A stretch of 64,000 bases of DNA from Pseudomonas antarctica (lineage in GTDB: Bacteria; Pseudomonadota; Gammaproteobacteria; Pseudomonadales; Pseudomonadaceae). Shown here piece after piece: positions 25,408 through 33,749 of this stretch; position 1 is the stretch's first letter, and each line of letters begins with the position of its first letter. The stretch is from assembly GCF_001647715.1 (NCBI RefSeq), contig NZ_CP015600.1, positions 1,984,001 through 2,048,000 on the forward strand, read 5' to 3'. The notes beneath the pieces were generated by a model. The model did no database searches and had not been told where the DNA came from. It was given only the letters and a program-made list of their open reading frames with translations. The translations under genes were made by a program, and so were the position numbers.

Positions 25408-25860
25408 TCAGACGTTAGCCTGCAGCTTTCCCCGCAATGCAATCAAATCGCTTTGCAACGTGCGCAACTGCTCCAGCTCCAGGCCGCTGGCGCCGAGGAT
25501 GCAGTGGGGAATCCCCTTGGCTTTTTCCTGCAAGCCGCGGCCGGCGGCGGTGAGCTCCACCACTACCACGCGCTCATCTTCACGGCTGCGGGTGCGGCTG
25601 AGCAGGCCTTCGGCTTCCAGGCGCTTGAGCAAGGGTGTCAGGGAGCCCGGATCGGTCAGCAGACGGCTGCTGATTTCGCCGACGGTCAAACCATCTTCTT
25701 CCCACAGCACCATCATGGCCAGGTACTGCGGATAGGTCAGGCCGAGGGCTTGCAGCAAAGGCTTGTAAACCTTGGTCATCAGCAGCGAAGTGGAGTGCAG
25801 GGCGAAACACAGCTGGTTGTCCAGCATCAGGGATTCGCAAGGGGCGGGATTTTTGCTCAT
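25408..25860 (-). CDS. ohrR: Organic-peroxide-sensing repressor OhrR (MarR family)
   Basis: A 150-residue MarR-type repressor that senses organic peroxides through a reactive cysteine. That residue is Cys18 in DNQLCFALHSTS, with the family Tyr residues in [21 protein letters not shown]. The winged helix includes [22 protein letters not shown]. The ATG at 25860 is the family start; a longer frame to 25974 would run into the LysR gene region. It should repress ohr through the two palindromes at 25166-25234. A REPIN separates it from ohr, so the two genes have separate transcripts. Confidence 0.94.
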   Translation of the reverse strand: MSKNPAPCESLMLDNQLCFALHSTSLLMTKVYKPLLQALGLTYPQYLAMMVLWEEDGLTVGEISSRLLTDPGSLTPLLKRLEAEGLLSRTRSREDERVVVVELTAAGRGLQEKAKGIPHCILGASGLELEQLRTLQSDLIALRGKLQANV

Positions 25861-25940
25861 GGCGGTGCCTCGAAAAAGCGTGTCTGGGCTGGAATCTAGC
25901 GGGCAAATCTTTAATGCGCCAGATAATTCTGGCCGAGTAG

Positions 25941-26891
25941 TCAGACCAGGCCGCTTTGCAGTGCCAGATCCCACGGTGGCACGGGGCTGAAGCGCGACTT
26001 GAGGTATTCCAGCAACAACCGGCTACGGGCATTGGCCTGCTGCTCCAGGCGCAGGGCATAGATGCCGGTGGTTTCCGGGCTGGGCAGGCCGTTTTCGCAA
26101 AACAGTGGCAGCAGTTCGCCACGCACCAGGTATTCACTGGCCAGCCAGGTCGGCAGATGCGCAATACCCAGCCCGGCGAGAGCGCCCGAGAGCAGCGCTT
26201 CGGCGTTATTGGCACTCATGCGAATGCGCCGCGGGCGATAGGTGGCGCGGCGCCCGTCTAGTTCAAAGCGCCAGGCGAACATCGGCGCCAGGCCGTCCCA
26301 GTCGAGCCCGTCATGCTCGCTCAGGTCCCGGGGATGGGTCGGCGTGCCACGGTTTTTCAGGTACGCCGGGCTGGCGCAGGCGATACGCACGATGCTGGCC
26401 AAGGGTGTGGCGATAAGGCGGGTATCGACGATATGCCCGGCGCGCAGCACCAGGTCGACCTTGCCCAGGTGCGCTCCCTGCATATCGACGAAACTGTCGA
26501 TCAAATGCAGGTGCACATCCAGCCCCGGGTATACGTTCAAAAAGTCCGCAATCACCGGCGCCAAGTGCCGTCGCCCGAACGCGGCCGGGGCGTCCACACG
26601 AATCAAGCCTTCCGGCGCATGGCTCAACGACACCGCCTCGGCACGCGCCAACTGCAACTCGCTGACGATTCGCCGCGCTCGCTCCGCAAAGGCCAGGCCG
26701 GCCGGGGTCGGCACCACCGCGTGGGTGCTGCGCTGAAACAAGCGGCTGCCCACCGAGTTTTCCAGGCTGTCGATGCGCCGGGCCACTGCCGACGGGGTCA
26801 GAGGATGGCGGCGGGCGGCGGCGGAAAAGCTACCGGTCTCGAGTACATCAAGAAACAGGCCCAGTTGATCAGTCAGGGTATTCGGGTTCAT
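25941..26891 (-). CDS. LysR-type transcription regulator
   Basis: A 316-residue LysR regulator. The helix-turn-helix is in GSFSAAARRHPLTPSAVARRIDSLE (split here by description, residues about 19-43). It is the short AAAR...SAV variant, followed by a periplasmic-binding-like effector domain. The ATG at 26891 (NPNTLTDQLGLFL) is the best family start; an in-frame ATG at 26924 is possible. It is divergent from the TauE/SafE exporter gene, 108 bases away, a classical arrangement for control of that gene. The ligand is unknown. Confidence 0.86.
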   Translation of the reverse strand: MNPNTLTDQLGLFLDVLETGSFSAAARRHPLTPSAVARRIDSLENSVGSRLFQRSTHAVVPTPAGLAFAERARRIVSELQLARAEAVSLSHAPEGLIRVDAPAAFGRRHLAPVIADFLNVYPGLDVHLHLIDSFVDMQGAHLGKVDLVLRAGHIVDTRLIATPLASIVRIACASPAYLKNRGTPTHPRDLSEHDGLDWDGLAPMFAWRFELDGRRATYRPRRIRMSANNAEALLSGALAGLGIAHLPTWLASEYLVRGELLPLFCENGLPSPETTGIYALRLEQQANARSRLLLEYLKSRFSPVPPWDLALQSGLV

Positions 26892-26999
26892 CGGCGAACG
26901 CTTATGCGAGATTGGCACAGCCATTGTGCGTTGCTGTGCCTTTGCGCGCCAGAGCCGACTGCGTAGCATGCGAGGCCTGGGCTTTTGGAGTAATGAGCG

Positions 27000-27749
27000 G
27001 TGTTGGATCTAGCGATGTATCTGGTATTGGGCGCGGCCCTCGGCACCGTGGGCGGCCTGTTCGGCATTGGTGGCGGGTTGATTGCGATCCCGGTACTCGG
27101 CGTGTTGTTCGGCCTCGATCAACAGCTTGCCCAAGGCACGGCGCTGGTGATGGTGGTGCCCAACGTAATGCTGGCCCTGTGGCGTTACCACCAGCGCAAC
27201 CGCATCGAACTGCGCCACGCGCTACCGTTGGGCGTCATGGGCTTCTGCTTCGCCTGGCTCGGCTCGATCTGGGCAGTCGGCCTGGATGCCGGCGCCATGC
27301 GCATCGGTTTTATCGCGTTCTTGCTGACGCTGTCGGCGTACAACCTGTTGCGCATGTTCACCCGTAATGCGCCACCGACTGCGCAGATGCGGTATTCCTG
27401 GCCCTGGCTCGGCGTGCTGGGTGCCGCCTCCGGCTCCATGGGCGGTTTGTTTGGAGTGGGCGGGGCGGTGGTCGCCACGCCGGTGTTGACCAGCCTGTTC
27501 GGCACCTCCCAGGTGGTCGCCCAAGGCCTGTCCCTGGCCTTGGCGTTGCCCAGCACCGGCGTCACCCTGGTCACCTACGCCTGGCACCACGAGGTGGACT
27601 GGATGATCGGCGTTCCACTGGCGGTGGGTGGCCTGTTGAGTATCAGTTGGGGCGTGAAAGTTGCCCACGCGCTGCCGGAGCGGGTGCTGCGCGGCTTGTT
27701 CTGCGGTTTTCTGGCGGTGTGCGCGGTGATGCTGACCTTTAAAGTTTGA
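27000..27749 (+). CDS. TauE/SafE family sulfite or anion exporter
   Basis: A 249-residue inner-membrane protein with about eight helices and the two repeated glycine-rich halves of the family: GTVGGLFGIGGGLIAIPVLG near the start and GSMGGLFGVGGAVVATPVL in the middle. Family members move sulfite, sulfoacetate or other organosulfur anions. The start is GTG at 27000 with GGAG nine bases upstream. The last 11 bases overlap the convergent LysR gene. Its expression is probably set by the divergent LysR regulator; the link to sulfur is by family only. Confidence 0.86.
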   Translation: MLDLAMYLVLGAALGTVGGLFGIGGGLIAIPVLGVLFGLDQQLAQGTALVMVVPNVMLALWRYHQRNRIELRHALPLGVMGFCFAWLGSIWAVGLDAGAMRIGFIAFLLTLSAYNLLRMFTRNAPPTAQMRYSWPWLGVLGAASGSMGGLFGVGGAVVATPVLTSLFGTSQVVAQGLSLALALPSTGVTLVTYAWHHEVDWMIGVPLAVGGLLSISWGVKVAHALPERVLRGLFCGFLAVCAVMLTFKV

Positions 27750-28620
27750 AGCCTTCGAGGATGTACTCGGCCAGGCATTCGGTGATCGGCGAAGTCATGG
27801 CCGGGTTGCGCAGCAGCCGCAAATTAACCGACGGCAACGGCGGAAATCCCTCGTCACTGCCGAGTACGCGCAGGTCGTCTGTCACCAGGCTTTCCATGCT
27901 GACGGTCACTGCCAGGCCTGCGCTGACTACCGCCTGGATCGCCGCCCCGTTGGAGCTGTGGTAGGCCAGGCGATAGTCGCGCCCAATGGATTCGAGGGCG
28001 GAGCGGGTCCAGTGGGTGCAGAAACTGTCCACCCCGGAAATGGCCAGCGGCAGCGACTCATGCTCGTCCACACAGAAGCATGGCGCCGCCACCCAGACCA
28101 TGCGCTCATTGCGCAACAGTTCGCCGATTTCACTCCCTGGCTCCCGGCTGATCACCGTCAGGGCCAGATCGCGGCGCTGCATCAACACCAATGACGATTC
28201 GCAGTGCATTTCGATCTGGATCAGCGGGTACGCTTTGGAGAACCGCTTGAGAATCCCCGGCAGGAAGCGCATCACGTAATCGTCCGGCGTACCGATGCGC
28301 ACCAATCCGACCATATGGGGCTCGCGCAGGGTGTTGAACACTTCGCTGTGCAGCTTGAGAATGCGCCGCGCATAGCCCAGCAGGACCTGGCCTTCAGGTG
28401 TCAGTCGCACCTGGCGGCCGTCGCGTTCGAATAGCTTGCGTTGCAGCACGTCTTCTTCCAGGCGCTTCATCTGCATGCTCACCGCCGATTGCGTGCGATT
28501 GACCAGCTCGCCAGCACGGGTAAACCCGCCCTGATCGGCGATGGCGACGAAGGTGCGCAGCACTTCTGTGTCGATGCTCGGGTAGCCGGACAATTGATCA
28601 ATCTCCGAGATGTATTGCAT
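27739..28620 (-). CDS. LysR-type transcription regulator
   Basis: A 293-residue LysR regulator whose helix-turn-helix is GGFTRAGELVNRTQSAVSMQ (about residues 30-49). The GRQVRLTPEGQVLLGYARRIL linker helix follows. Its 3' end overlaps the TauE gene by 11 bases tail to tail. It is divergent from the small DUF1127 gene 70 bases away, which is the likeliest direct target. An earlier in-frame start adds three residues. The AATTGATCAAT palindrome near its own start codon might be an autoregulatory site. Confidence 0.87.
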   Translation of the reverse strand: MQYISEIDQLSGYPSIDTEVLRTFVAIADQGGFTRAGELVNRTQSAVSMQMKRLEEDVLQRKLFERDGRQVRLTPEGQVLLGYARRILKLHSEVFNTLREPHMVGLVRIGTPDDYVMRFLPGILKRFSKAYPLIQIEMHCESSLVLMQRRDLALTVISREPGSEIGELLRNERMVWVAAPCFCVDEHESLPLAISGVDSFCTHWTRSALESIGRDYRLAYHSSNGAAIQAVVSAGLAVTVSMESLVTDDLRVLGSDEGFPPLPSVNLRLLRNPAMTSPITECLAEYILEGFKL

Positions 28621-28690
28621 AAGAAACATTCGTTGGATTGATCATAAGGCCGGGCACACACTCTCGTCATCCCCACTGGAGGGCGAGAAG

Positions 28691-28897
28691 ATGAAAGGTC
28701 AGAAAGGTTTTGTGTTGATGACGAAACGCCCGTTTTTCGGGCTGTTTCAGGTGGTGGCCCGTTGGCAGGCGCTGCACCATGAGCGTCAGGTGCTGGCGAA
28801 CTTGAGTGATGATGCGCTCAAGGACATCGGGCTCAATCGTGGCGACGTGGAGCAGGACCGTCACCTGCATTTCTGGCAAGACCCGCTGCGCAAGTGA
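28691..28897 (+). CDS. DUF1127 small protein
   Basis: A 68-residue basic protein with the DUF1127 (YjiS-like) C-terminal motif: a Trp/His-rich helix, then LANLSDDALKDIGLNRGDVE. Small Arg/Lys-rich DUF1127 proteins have been tied to RNA binding and phosphate or carbon metabolism in Alphaproteobacteria. The role here is not known. GGAGG lies about nine bases before the ATG at 28691. It is divergent from a LysR gene. Confidence 0.84.
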   Translation: MKGQKGFVLMTKRPFFGLFQVVARWQALHHERQVLANLSDDALKDIGLNRGDVEQDRHLHFWQDPLRK

Positions 28898-28942
28898 CCC
28901 AGGATGCAGTAGGGTAGTCGGCGAGCCCATACGGAGAATTCC

Positions 28943-30175
28943 ATGCCCGTCGACCTGTGTTTTTCACTCAAGCAAGCTCGACGCATGGCGCTGGCGGCCC
29001 AGGGTTTTTCCGGGCGCCAGGCGCCTGCAGTGATCAAGGCTACGCACCTCAACCGCGTGATTGATCGCTTGGGCTTGTTGCAGATCGATTCGGTCAATGC
29101 GGTGGTGCGCTCCCACTACCTGCCGCTGTTTTCCCGCCTGGGTCATTACGCCCCTTTGCTCCTTGAGGATGCCGCCTGGAGCCAGGGGCGGCGGCGCTCG
29201 CTATTTGAATATTGGGGCCATGAGGCCTCTTTGCTGCCGATGGCGTTGTACCCGTTGATGCGCTGGCGCATGGAAAGGGCAAAGCTGGGGCAGGGGATTT
29301 ATGCGCAGATGGCGCGTTTTGGGCGTGAACAGCAAGCCACTGTTCATCGCGTCCTGCGCGCCGTCGAGGAGCAGGGCGCGTTGGGCGCGGGCAGTTTGTC
29401 CACCCGTGAAGAGCGCGCCGGCCCCTGGTGGGATTGGAGTGATGAAAAACATGCGCTCGAATGGCTGTTCGCCGCCGGCCTGGTCACCGTCGCCGGGCGG
29501 CGTGGTTTTGAGCGGCTCTACGATTTGCCGGAGCGGGTCATCCCCGGCGACATCCTTCACCAGGCTACCTTGAGCGAAGCTGAGGCCCAGCGCGGCTTGC
29601 TGCTGCACAGTGCGAGTGCATTGGGTGTGGCAACCGAAAAGGACCTGCGCGATTATTTCCGCCTGGACCCCGCCGACAGCCGTAACCGCCTGGCGGAGTT
29701 GGTCGAGGATGGGCAACTGCTGGCGTGCCGGGTGCAGGGCTGGACGCAACCGGCTTACTGCCTGCCCGAGCCGAAAGTACCCCGCAAGGTGGTGGCCAGT
29801 GCATTGCTGTCGCCGTTCGATTCGCTGATCTGGGAGCGCAGCCGCACCGAGCGTCTGTTCGGTTTCCGCTATCGGCTGGAGATCTACACCCCGCAGGCAA
29901 AACGGGTGTACGGCTACTACGTGCTGCCGTTTTTGCACAACGAACGGATCGCTGCGCGTGTGGACCTGCGCGCCGAACGCGCCAACGGGCGCCTGGCGGT
30001 GCATGCAGTGCACGAAGAAGAGCCGGGGCTGGACGAAGCGGGGATGCAGGCACTGGCGTTGAACCTGCGGCAAATGGCTGACTGGCTGGGGTTGGAACAG
30101 GTCCAGCTCAATTGTCAGCGGCTGAGTGCCGCTCGGTTAAGAGCGGCAATGCTCGACTTGGATAGTGGCCTTTAG
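28943..30175 (+). CDS. DNA glycosylase of the AlkX/YcaQ type (HTH_42)
   Basis: A 410-residue winged-helix glycosylase family protein. E. coli YcaQ (AlkX) opens DNA interstrand crosslinks and removes bulky alkylated bases. The catalytic QxD motif is present as Q47-I-D49 in GLLQIDSVNAVVRSHY, which marks the AlkX branch rather than the QxQ AlkZ branch. Tandem winged helices fill residues about 1-270 and a beta-barrel follows (SPFDSLIWERSRTERLFGF). Self-resistance gene clusters often hold the AlkZ branch; no biosynthetic genes lie here, so a housekeeping repair role is more likely. Confidence 0.87.
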   Translation: MPVDLCFSLKQARRMALAAQGFSGRQAPAVIKATHLNRVIDRLGLLQIDSVNAVVRSHYLPLFSRLGHYAPLLLEDAAWSQGRRRSLFEYWGHEASLLPMALYPLMRWRMERAKLGQGIYAQMARFGREQQATVHRVLRAVEEQGALGAGSLSTREERAGPWWDWSDEKHALEWLFAAGLVTVAGRRGFERLYDLPERVIPGDILHQATLSEAEAQRGLLLHSASALGVATEKDLRDYFRLDPADSRNRLAELVEDGQLLACRVQGWTQPAYCLPEPKVPRKVVASALLSPFDSLIWERSRTERLFGFRYRLEIYTPQAKRVYGYYVLPFLHNERIAARVDLRAERANGRLAVHAVHEEEPGLDEAGMQALALNLRQMADWLGLEQVQLNCQRLSAARLRAAMLDLDSGL

Positions 30176-30180
30176 GGCCC

Positions 30181-30252
30181 CATCGCGGGCAAGCCCGACT
30201 CCCACAGGAGTACGCGGTTGATTGTGGGAGCCGGGCTTGCTTGCTTGCGATG
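30181..30252. repeat. REPIN (inverted pair of REP sequences)
   Basis: CATCGCGGGCAAGCCCGACT followed by CCCACA on the left is mirrored by TGTGGGAGCCGGGCTTGCTT then GCTTGCGATG on the right, with a short loop. The right arm carries an extra TTGC duplication. It fills the gap between the AlkX-type glycosylase and class II DAHP synthase genes and could also work as a 3' hairpin. Confidence 0.88.
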
Positions 30253-30276
30253 GCGTCGGCCGGTCAAGTCAACGTC

Positions 30277-31623
30277 TCAGCGTTTGACCTGTTTTAAGGT
30301 CTCGGCAATCAGGAACGCCAGTTCCAGCGACTGATCGGCATTCATCCGTGGGTCGCAATGGGTGTGGTAGCGGTCCGACAAGCCATCTTCGGTGATCGGC
30401 CGTGCGCCGCCGATGCATTCGGTAACGTTCTGCCCGGTCATCTCGATATGAATCCCGCCGGCATACGAGCCCTCGGCCTGATGCACCTGGAAGAACTCCT
30501 TGACCTCGCCAAGAATCTGCGCAAAGTCGCGGGTCTTGTAGCCGCTGCTGGCCTTGATGGTGTTGCCATGCATCGGGTCCGAGCTCCACAGCACCTGCTT
30601 GCCTTCACGCTGCACGGCGCGGATCAGGTTGGGCAGGTGGTCGCCGACCTTGCCTGCGCCCATGCGCGCGATCAGGTTGAGGCGGCCGGGGTCGTTGTCC
30701 GGGTTGAGGATGTCGATCAGGCGGATCAGGTCCTCCGGGTTCATGCTCGGGCCGACCTTGACGCCGATCGGGTTGTTGACCCCGCGCAGGAATTCGACGT
30801 GGGCACCGTCCAACTGACGGGTGCGATCGCCGATCCACAACATGTGGGCCGAGCAGTCGTAGTAGTCGTTGGTCAGGCTGTCGCGGCGCACGAAGGCTTG
30901 TTCATAGTTGAGCAGCAGCGCTTCGTGGGCGGTGAAGAAACTGGTTTCGCGCAGCTGCGGCGAGCTGTCCATGCCGCAGGCGCGCATGAAGGCCAGGGTT
31001 TCGTCGATGCGGTCCGCCAGTTGGCTGTACTTCTCGGCCAGCGCGGAGTTGGCGATGAAGTCCAGGTTCCACTTGTGCACTTGATGCAGGTCGGCAAAAC
31101 CGCCCTGGGCAAACGCGCGCAGCAGGTTAAGCGTGGCGGTGGACTGGTGATAGGACTGCAGCAGGCGGTCCGGGTCCGGCACGCGGCTTTTTTCATCGAA
31201 ACCGATGCCGTTGACGATGTCGCCGCGGTAGGCGGGCAGGGTAATACCGTCGATGGTTTCATCGTTGGCCGAGCGCGGCTTGGCGAACTGGCCGGCCATG
31301 CGCCCGACTTTCACCACCGGGCAGCCGGCGGCGAAGGTCATCACAATCGCCATCTGCAGCAGCACCTTGAAGGTGTCGCGGATTTTTGCAGCCGAGAACT
31401 CAGCGAAGCTCTCGGCGCAGTCGCCGCCCTGCAACAGGAACGCGCGGCCCTGGGTCACTTCGGCAAACTGACGGCGCAACTCGCGGGCTTCCCCGGCAAA
31501 CACCAGTGGCGGGTAGCTGGCCAGGTTCTGCTCCACTTGCAGCAAGTGTGCAGCGTCCGGGTACTGGGGTTGTTGCTGGATCGGCAGGGCGCGCCAGCTA
31601 TCGGGGCTCCAGGGTTGGCTCAT
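30277..31623 (-). CDS. 3-deoxy-7-phosphoheptulonate synthase, class II
   Basis: Shikimate-pathway entry enzyme of the AroA_II (plant/Mycobacterium) type, 448 residues long and unrelated in sequence to the class I enzyme at 16332-17408. Landmarks are [12 protein letters not shown] (metal-binding Cys), [43 protein letters not shown] and DPMHGNT. The ATG at 31623 is the family start. Class II enzymes in Pseudomonas are often insensitive to the usual aromatic amino acid inhibitors or tied to secondary metabolism. No pathway neighbours are present to decide which applies. Confidence 0.95.
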   Translation of the reverse strand: MSQPWSPDSWRALPIQQQPQYPDAAHLLQVEQNLASYPPLVFAGEARELRRQFAEVTQGRAFLLQGGDCAESFAEFSAAKIRDTFKVLLQMAIVMTFAAGCPVVKVGRMAGQFAKPRSANDETIDGITLPAYRGDIVNGIGFDEKSRVPDPDRLLQSYHQSTATLNLLRAFAQGGFADLHQVHKWNLDFIANSALAEKYSQLADRIDETLAFMRACGMDSSPQLRETSFFTAHEALLLNYEQAFVRRDSLTNDYYDCSAHMLWIGDRTRQLDGAHVEFLRGVNNPIGVKVGPSMNPEDLIRLIDILNPDNDPGRLNLIARMGAGKVGDHLPNLIRAVQREGKQVLWSSDPMHGNTIKASSGYKTRDFAQILGEVKEFFQVHQAEGSYAGGIHIEMTGQNVTECIGGARPITEDGLSDRYHTHCDPRMNADQSLELAFLIAETLKQVKR

Positions 31624-31747
31624 CGTGAACTCGATTGGTTGATTGACGGTCGGGCGCCAATGTTATCAGCAATTAGTGCGTGACCTGTTGCCGCCGGTTG
31701 GCCGACAATCGCGCCTTTGCCGTGCGGTAAACCCTTTAGGAGTAGTG

Positions 31748-32503
31748 ATGACCGAGGAGCGTGTCGAGCGCCTGCTGGCCGAAGTCCATGATGATTTCGG
31801 CATGATCCGTGTGCTCGAAGTGGCCGATTACCGGTTTCTCGAGTTTGGCGATGCCATCGAGCAAAGTTGCGTATTTACCGCCGACCCGAGCTGGCTGGAG
31901 TACGACTACACCCGTGCAATGTTGATTGGTGCGTTGTGCCATGAGCAGCCGGAAAGCGCGCTGTTCCTGGGCCTTGGCGCCGGCACGCTGACCCAGGCGT
32001 GCCTCAAGTTCCTGCCGCTGGAAGACGTCGAAGCCATCGAGCTGCGCCCGGATGTGCCACGCCTGGCTATTGAGTACCTGGGGCTGGATGACGATCCGCG
32101 CCTGTACATCCGCATTGGTGACGCGCTGCAATTGCTCGACACCGCGGAGACGGCCGACCTGATTTTCGTCGACCTGTACACCGATGTTGGCCCGGGCGTC
32201 GGGCATCTGGCCTGGACCTTTCTGGAAAACTGCCAAAAGAAACTCAACCCGGGTGGCTGGCTGGTGATCAACCAGTGGGCGACCGACGACGGCAAACCGC
32301 TGGGCGCGGCCTTGCTGCGCGGGTTGTATCACCGGCACTACTGGGAGCTGCCGGTGAAGGAGGGCAATGTGATTCTGCTGGTGCCTTCGGAGCTTGATCA
32401 GGAATTGGACCTGCCTGCGCTGTCGTCCCGTGCCGAAGCGCTGGCGCCGCGGTTGGGGTATTCGTTGCAGGCGTTGATCAAGGCTATTCGGCCGGCGACT
32501 TAG
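31748..32503 (+). CDS. Spermidine-synthase-like class I methyltransferase-fold protein
   Basis: A 251-residue Rossmann-fold protein related to polyamine aminopropyltransferases. The nucleoside-binding loop is ALFLGLGAGTLTQACLKFLP, and the next acidic turn reads AIELRPDV. The second motif is FVDLYTDVGPGVGHLAW. It is shorter at the N-terminus than true SpeE proteins and lacks their full polyamine-binding gate, so the substrate is uncertain. The ATG at 31748 has AGGAG five bases upstream. It is divergent from the class II DAHP synthase gene by 124 bases. Confidence 0.8.
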   Translation: MTEERVERLLAEVHDDFGMIRVLEVADYRFLEFGDAIEQSCVFTADPSWLEYDYTRAMLIGALCHEQPESALFLGLGAGTLTQACLKFLPLEDVEAIELRPDVPRLAIEYLGLDDDPRLYIRIGDALQLLDTAETADLIFVDLYTDVGPGVGHLAWTFLENCQKKLNPGGWLVINQWATDDGKPLGAALLRGLYHRHYWELPVKEGNVILLVPSELDQELDLPALSSRAEALAPRLGYSLQALIKAIRPAT

Positions 32504-32531
32504 TTGTCTTCACTGGCGCCATCGCGGGTGT

Positions 32532-33323
32532 TCAAATACCTTTGAACACCCCCGGGCGCTTCTCAATCATCGCCCGCACACCCTCTTTGGCATCTTCGCT
32601 GTTGAGTAGCTTCTCCACCAATGGCTGCAACCCTGCCGCCGCGACGGTCTCGCCCTCCATGCGCGCCTGACGCGCCGACATCAACGTCGCCTGTACGCCC
32701 AGCGGCGCCTGGCGGGCAATGCGGCTGGCCAGTTCGATGGCGCGGGGCAGCAGGTCTTCACTGGCCATCACTTCCTGCACGAGCCCGAGACGCAGCGCTT
32801 CATGCGCGTCGAATTCATCACCGGTGAGCAACCAGCGCATCGCATTGCCCCAACCGGCCACTTGATGGAAGCGCAATGTCGCGCCGCCAAACGGAAAGAT
32901 CCCACGCTGTACTTCCATCTGCGCAAAGCGCGTGTTGCTCGCGCAAATATTGATATCCGCCGCCAGCATCAACTCGATACCGATAGTCAGGCAGTAACCC
33001 TGAGCCGCGACGATCACCGGTTTGCTGACCCTGGGCCCGGCGAACACGCCCCACGGATCGCACCCACCCAAGGGCGGTTGCCAGCCGCCCGACATCACGC
33101 CGCTGACATTGGCCAGGTCCAGCCCGGCGGTGAAGTGGTCGCCGTGGGCAAACACCACGGCGACCCGCGCGTCGTCGTTTCGATCAAATTCGCCGTAGGC
33201 CAGGCTCAGCTCATTGAGCAACTCCAGGTCAAAGGCGTTGCGCTTTTCCACCCGGTTCAGGCCCAACAGCAGGACATGGCCCTGTAATTCACGGCTGACG
33301 CGACGGCTGTTGGCTTGATTCAT
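32532..33323 (-). CDS. Enoyl-CoA hydratase/isomerase family protein
   Basis: A 263-residue crotonase-fold protein that would act on acyl-CoA thioesters. The oxyanion-hole segment is FTAGLDLANVSG. The second oxyanion/active-site region is AAQGYCLTIGIELMLAADINI, where the usual GG of the family is altered to TIG. The first catalytic Glu is retained in the IELMLAAD helix, while the second position is less clear. It therefore could be a hydratase, an isomerase or a member with altered chemistry. It stands alone, divergent from deaD. Confidence 0.85.
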   Translation of the reverse strand: MNQANSRRVSRELQGHVLLLGLNRVEKRNAFDLELLNELSLAYGEFDRNDDARVAVVFAHGDHFTAGLDLANVSGVMSGGWQPPLGGCDPWGVFAGPRVSKPVIVAAQGYCLTIGIELMLAADINICASNTRFAQMEVQRGIFPFGGATLRFHQVAGWGNAMRWLLTGDEFDAHEALRLGLVQEVMASEDLLPRAIELASRIARQAPLGVQATLMSARQARMEGETVAAAGLQPLVEKLLNSEDAKEGVRAMIEKRPGVFKGI

Positions 33324-33746
33324 CGGGTGGGCCCTCAGGGCTTGGTTAAGGTTTCAGACCAAAGGGTCTTGATGGATAGGTGAAGCGTTTAAGTGTTATG
33401 ACCAACAGGGCCGGGCCTTTGAAAAATAGACCCTGGAGCGGGTATCTGCAAAGACTGTGACGCAGCGCGGTTTATCGGCGCTTTCAGATAAAAAAAGCTC
33501 CCTTTTTCAGGTATTTCCGGTATAGTGCGCGCCGGCCTTTAACCGGGCCGCGTTTAGGTAGCGCAATTCCCCGAAGTCAGCTTCGGCTGCACGTCCGCAC
33601 AGCGGACTCTCCCTTGACGAATCTTTTTCATTCATTCGTTTTCGCAAATCCCCGCCGACAAAGCAGCCAGGGCGACTCTTGAGTCTCAACACGGCATGCG
33701 CAGCTTTGGAGCATGGGTCTTTGCGGATGCACTTAGAGGCAGACCC
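33324..33746. other. Spacer with deaD promoter and long structured leader
   Basis: A -10-like TATAGT lies at 33521-33526, with no clear -35 at the right spacing. Transcription from it would give a leader of about 215 bases before the deaD ATG. The leader contains small perfect hairpins: CCGAAG/CTTCGG (33571-33586), GTCCGC/GCGGAC (33593-33607) and GACTC/GAGTC (33674-33685). A start-codon hairpin lies at 33712-33749. The part before 33500 holds the enoyl-CoA hydratase promoter region and nothing else I can name. Confidence 0.55.
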
Positions 33747-33749
33747 ATG
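33712..33749 (+). promoter_or_regulatory. Hairpin sequestering the deaD start codon
   Basis: CATGGGTCT (33712-33720) is the exact reverse complement of AGACCCATG (33741-33749), whose last three bases are the deaD ATG. The 20-base loop carries the likely ribosome-binding site AGAGG (33735-33739). A perfect 9-bp stem over a start codon can block ribosome entry, and the gene encodes an RNA helicase, so self-regulation or temperature dependence is plausible. This is inference from the sequence. Confidence 0.6.
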
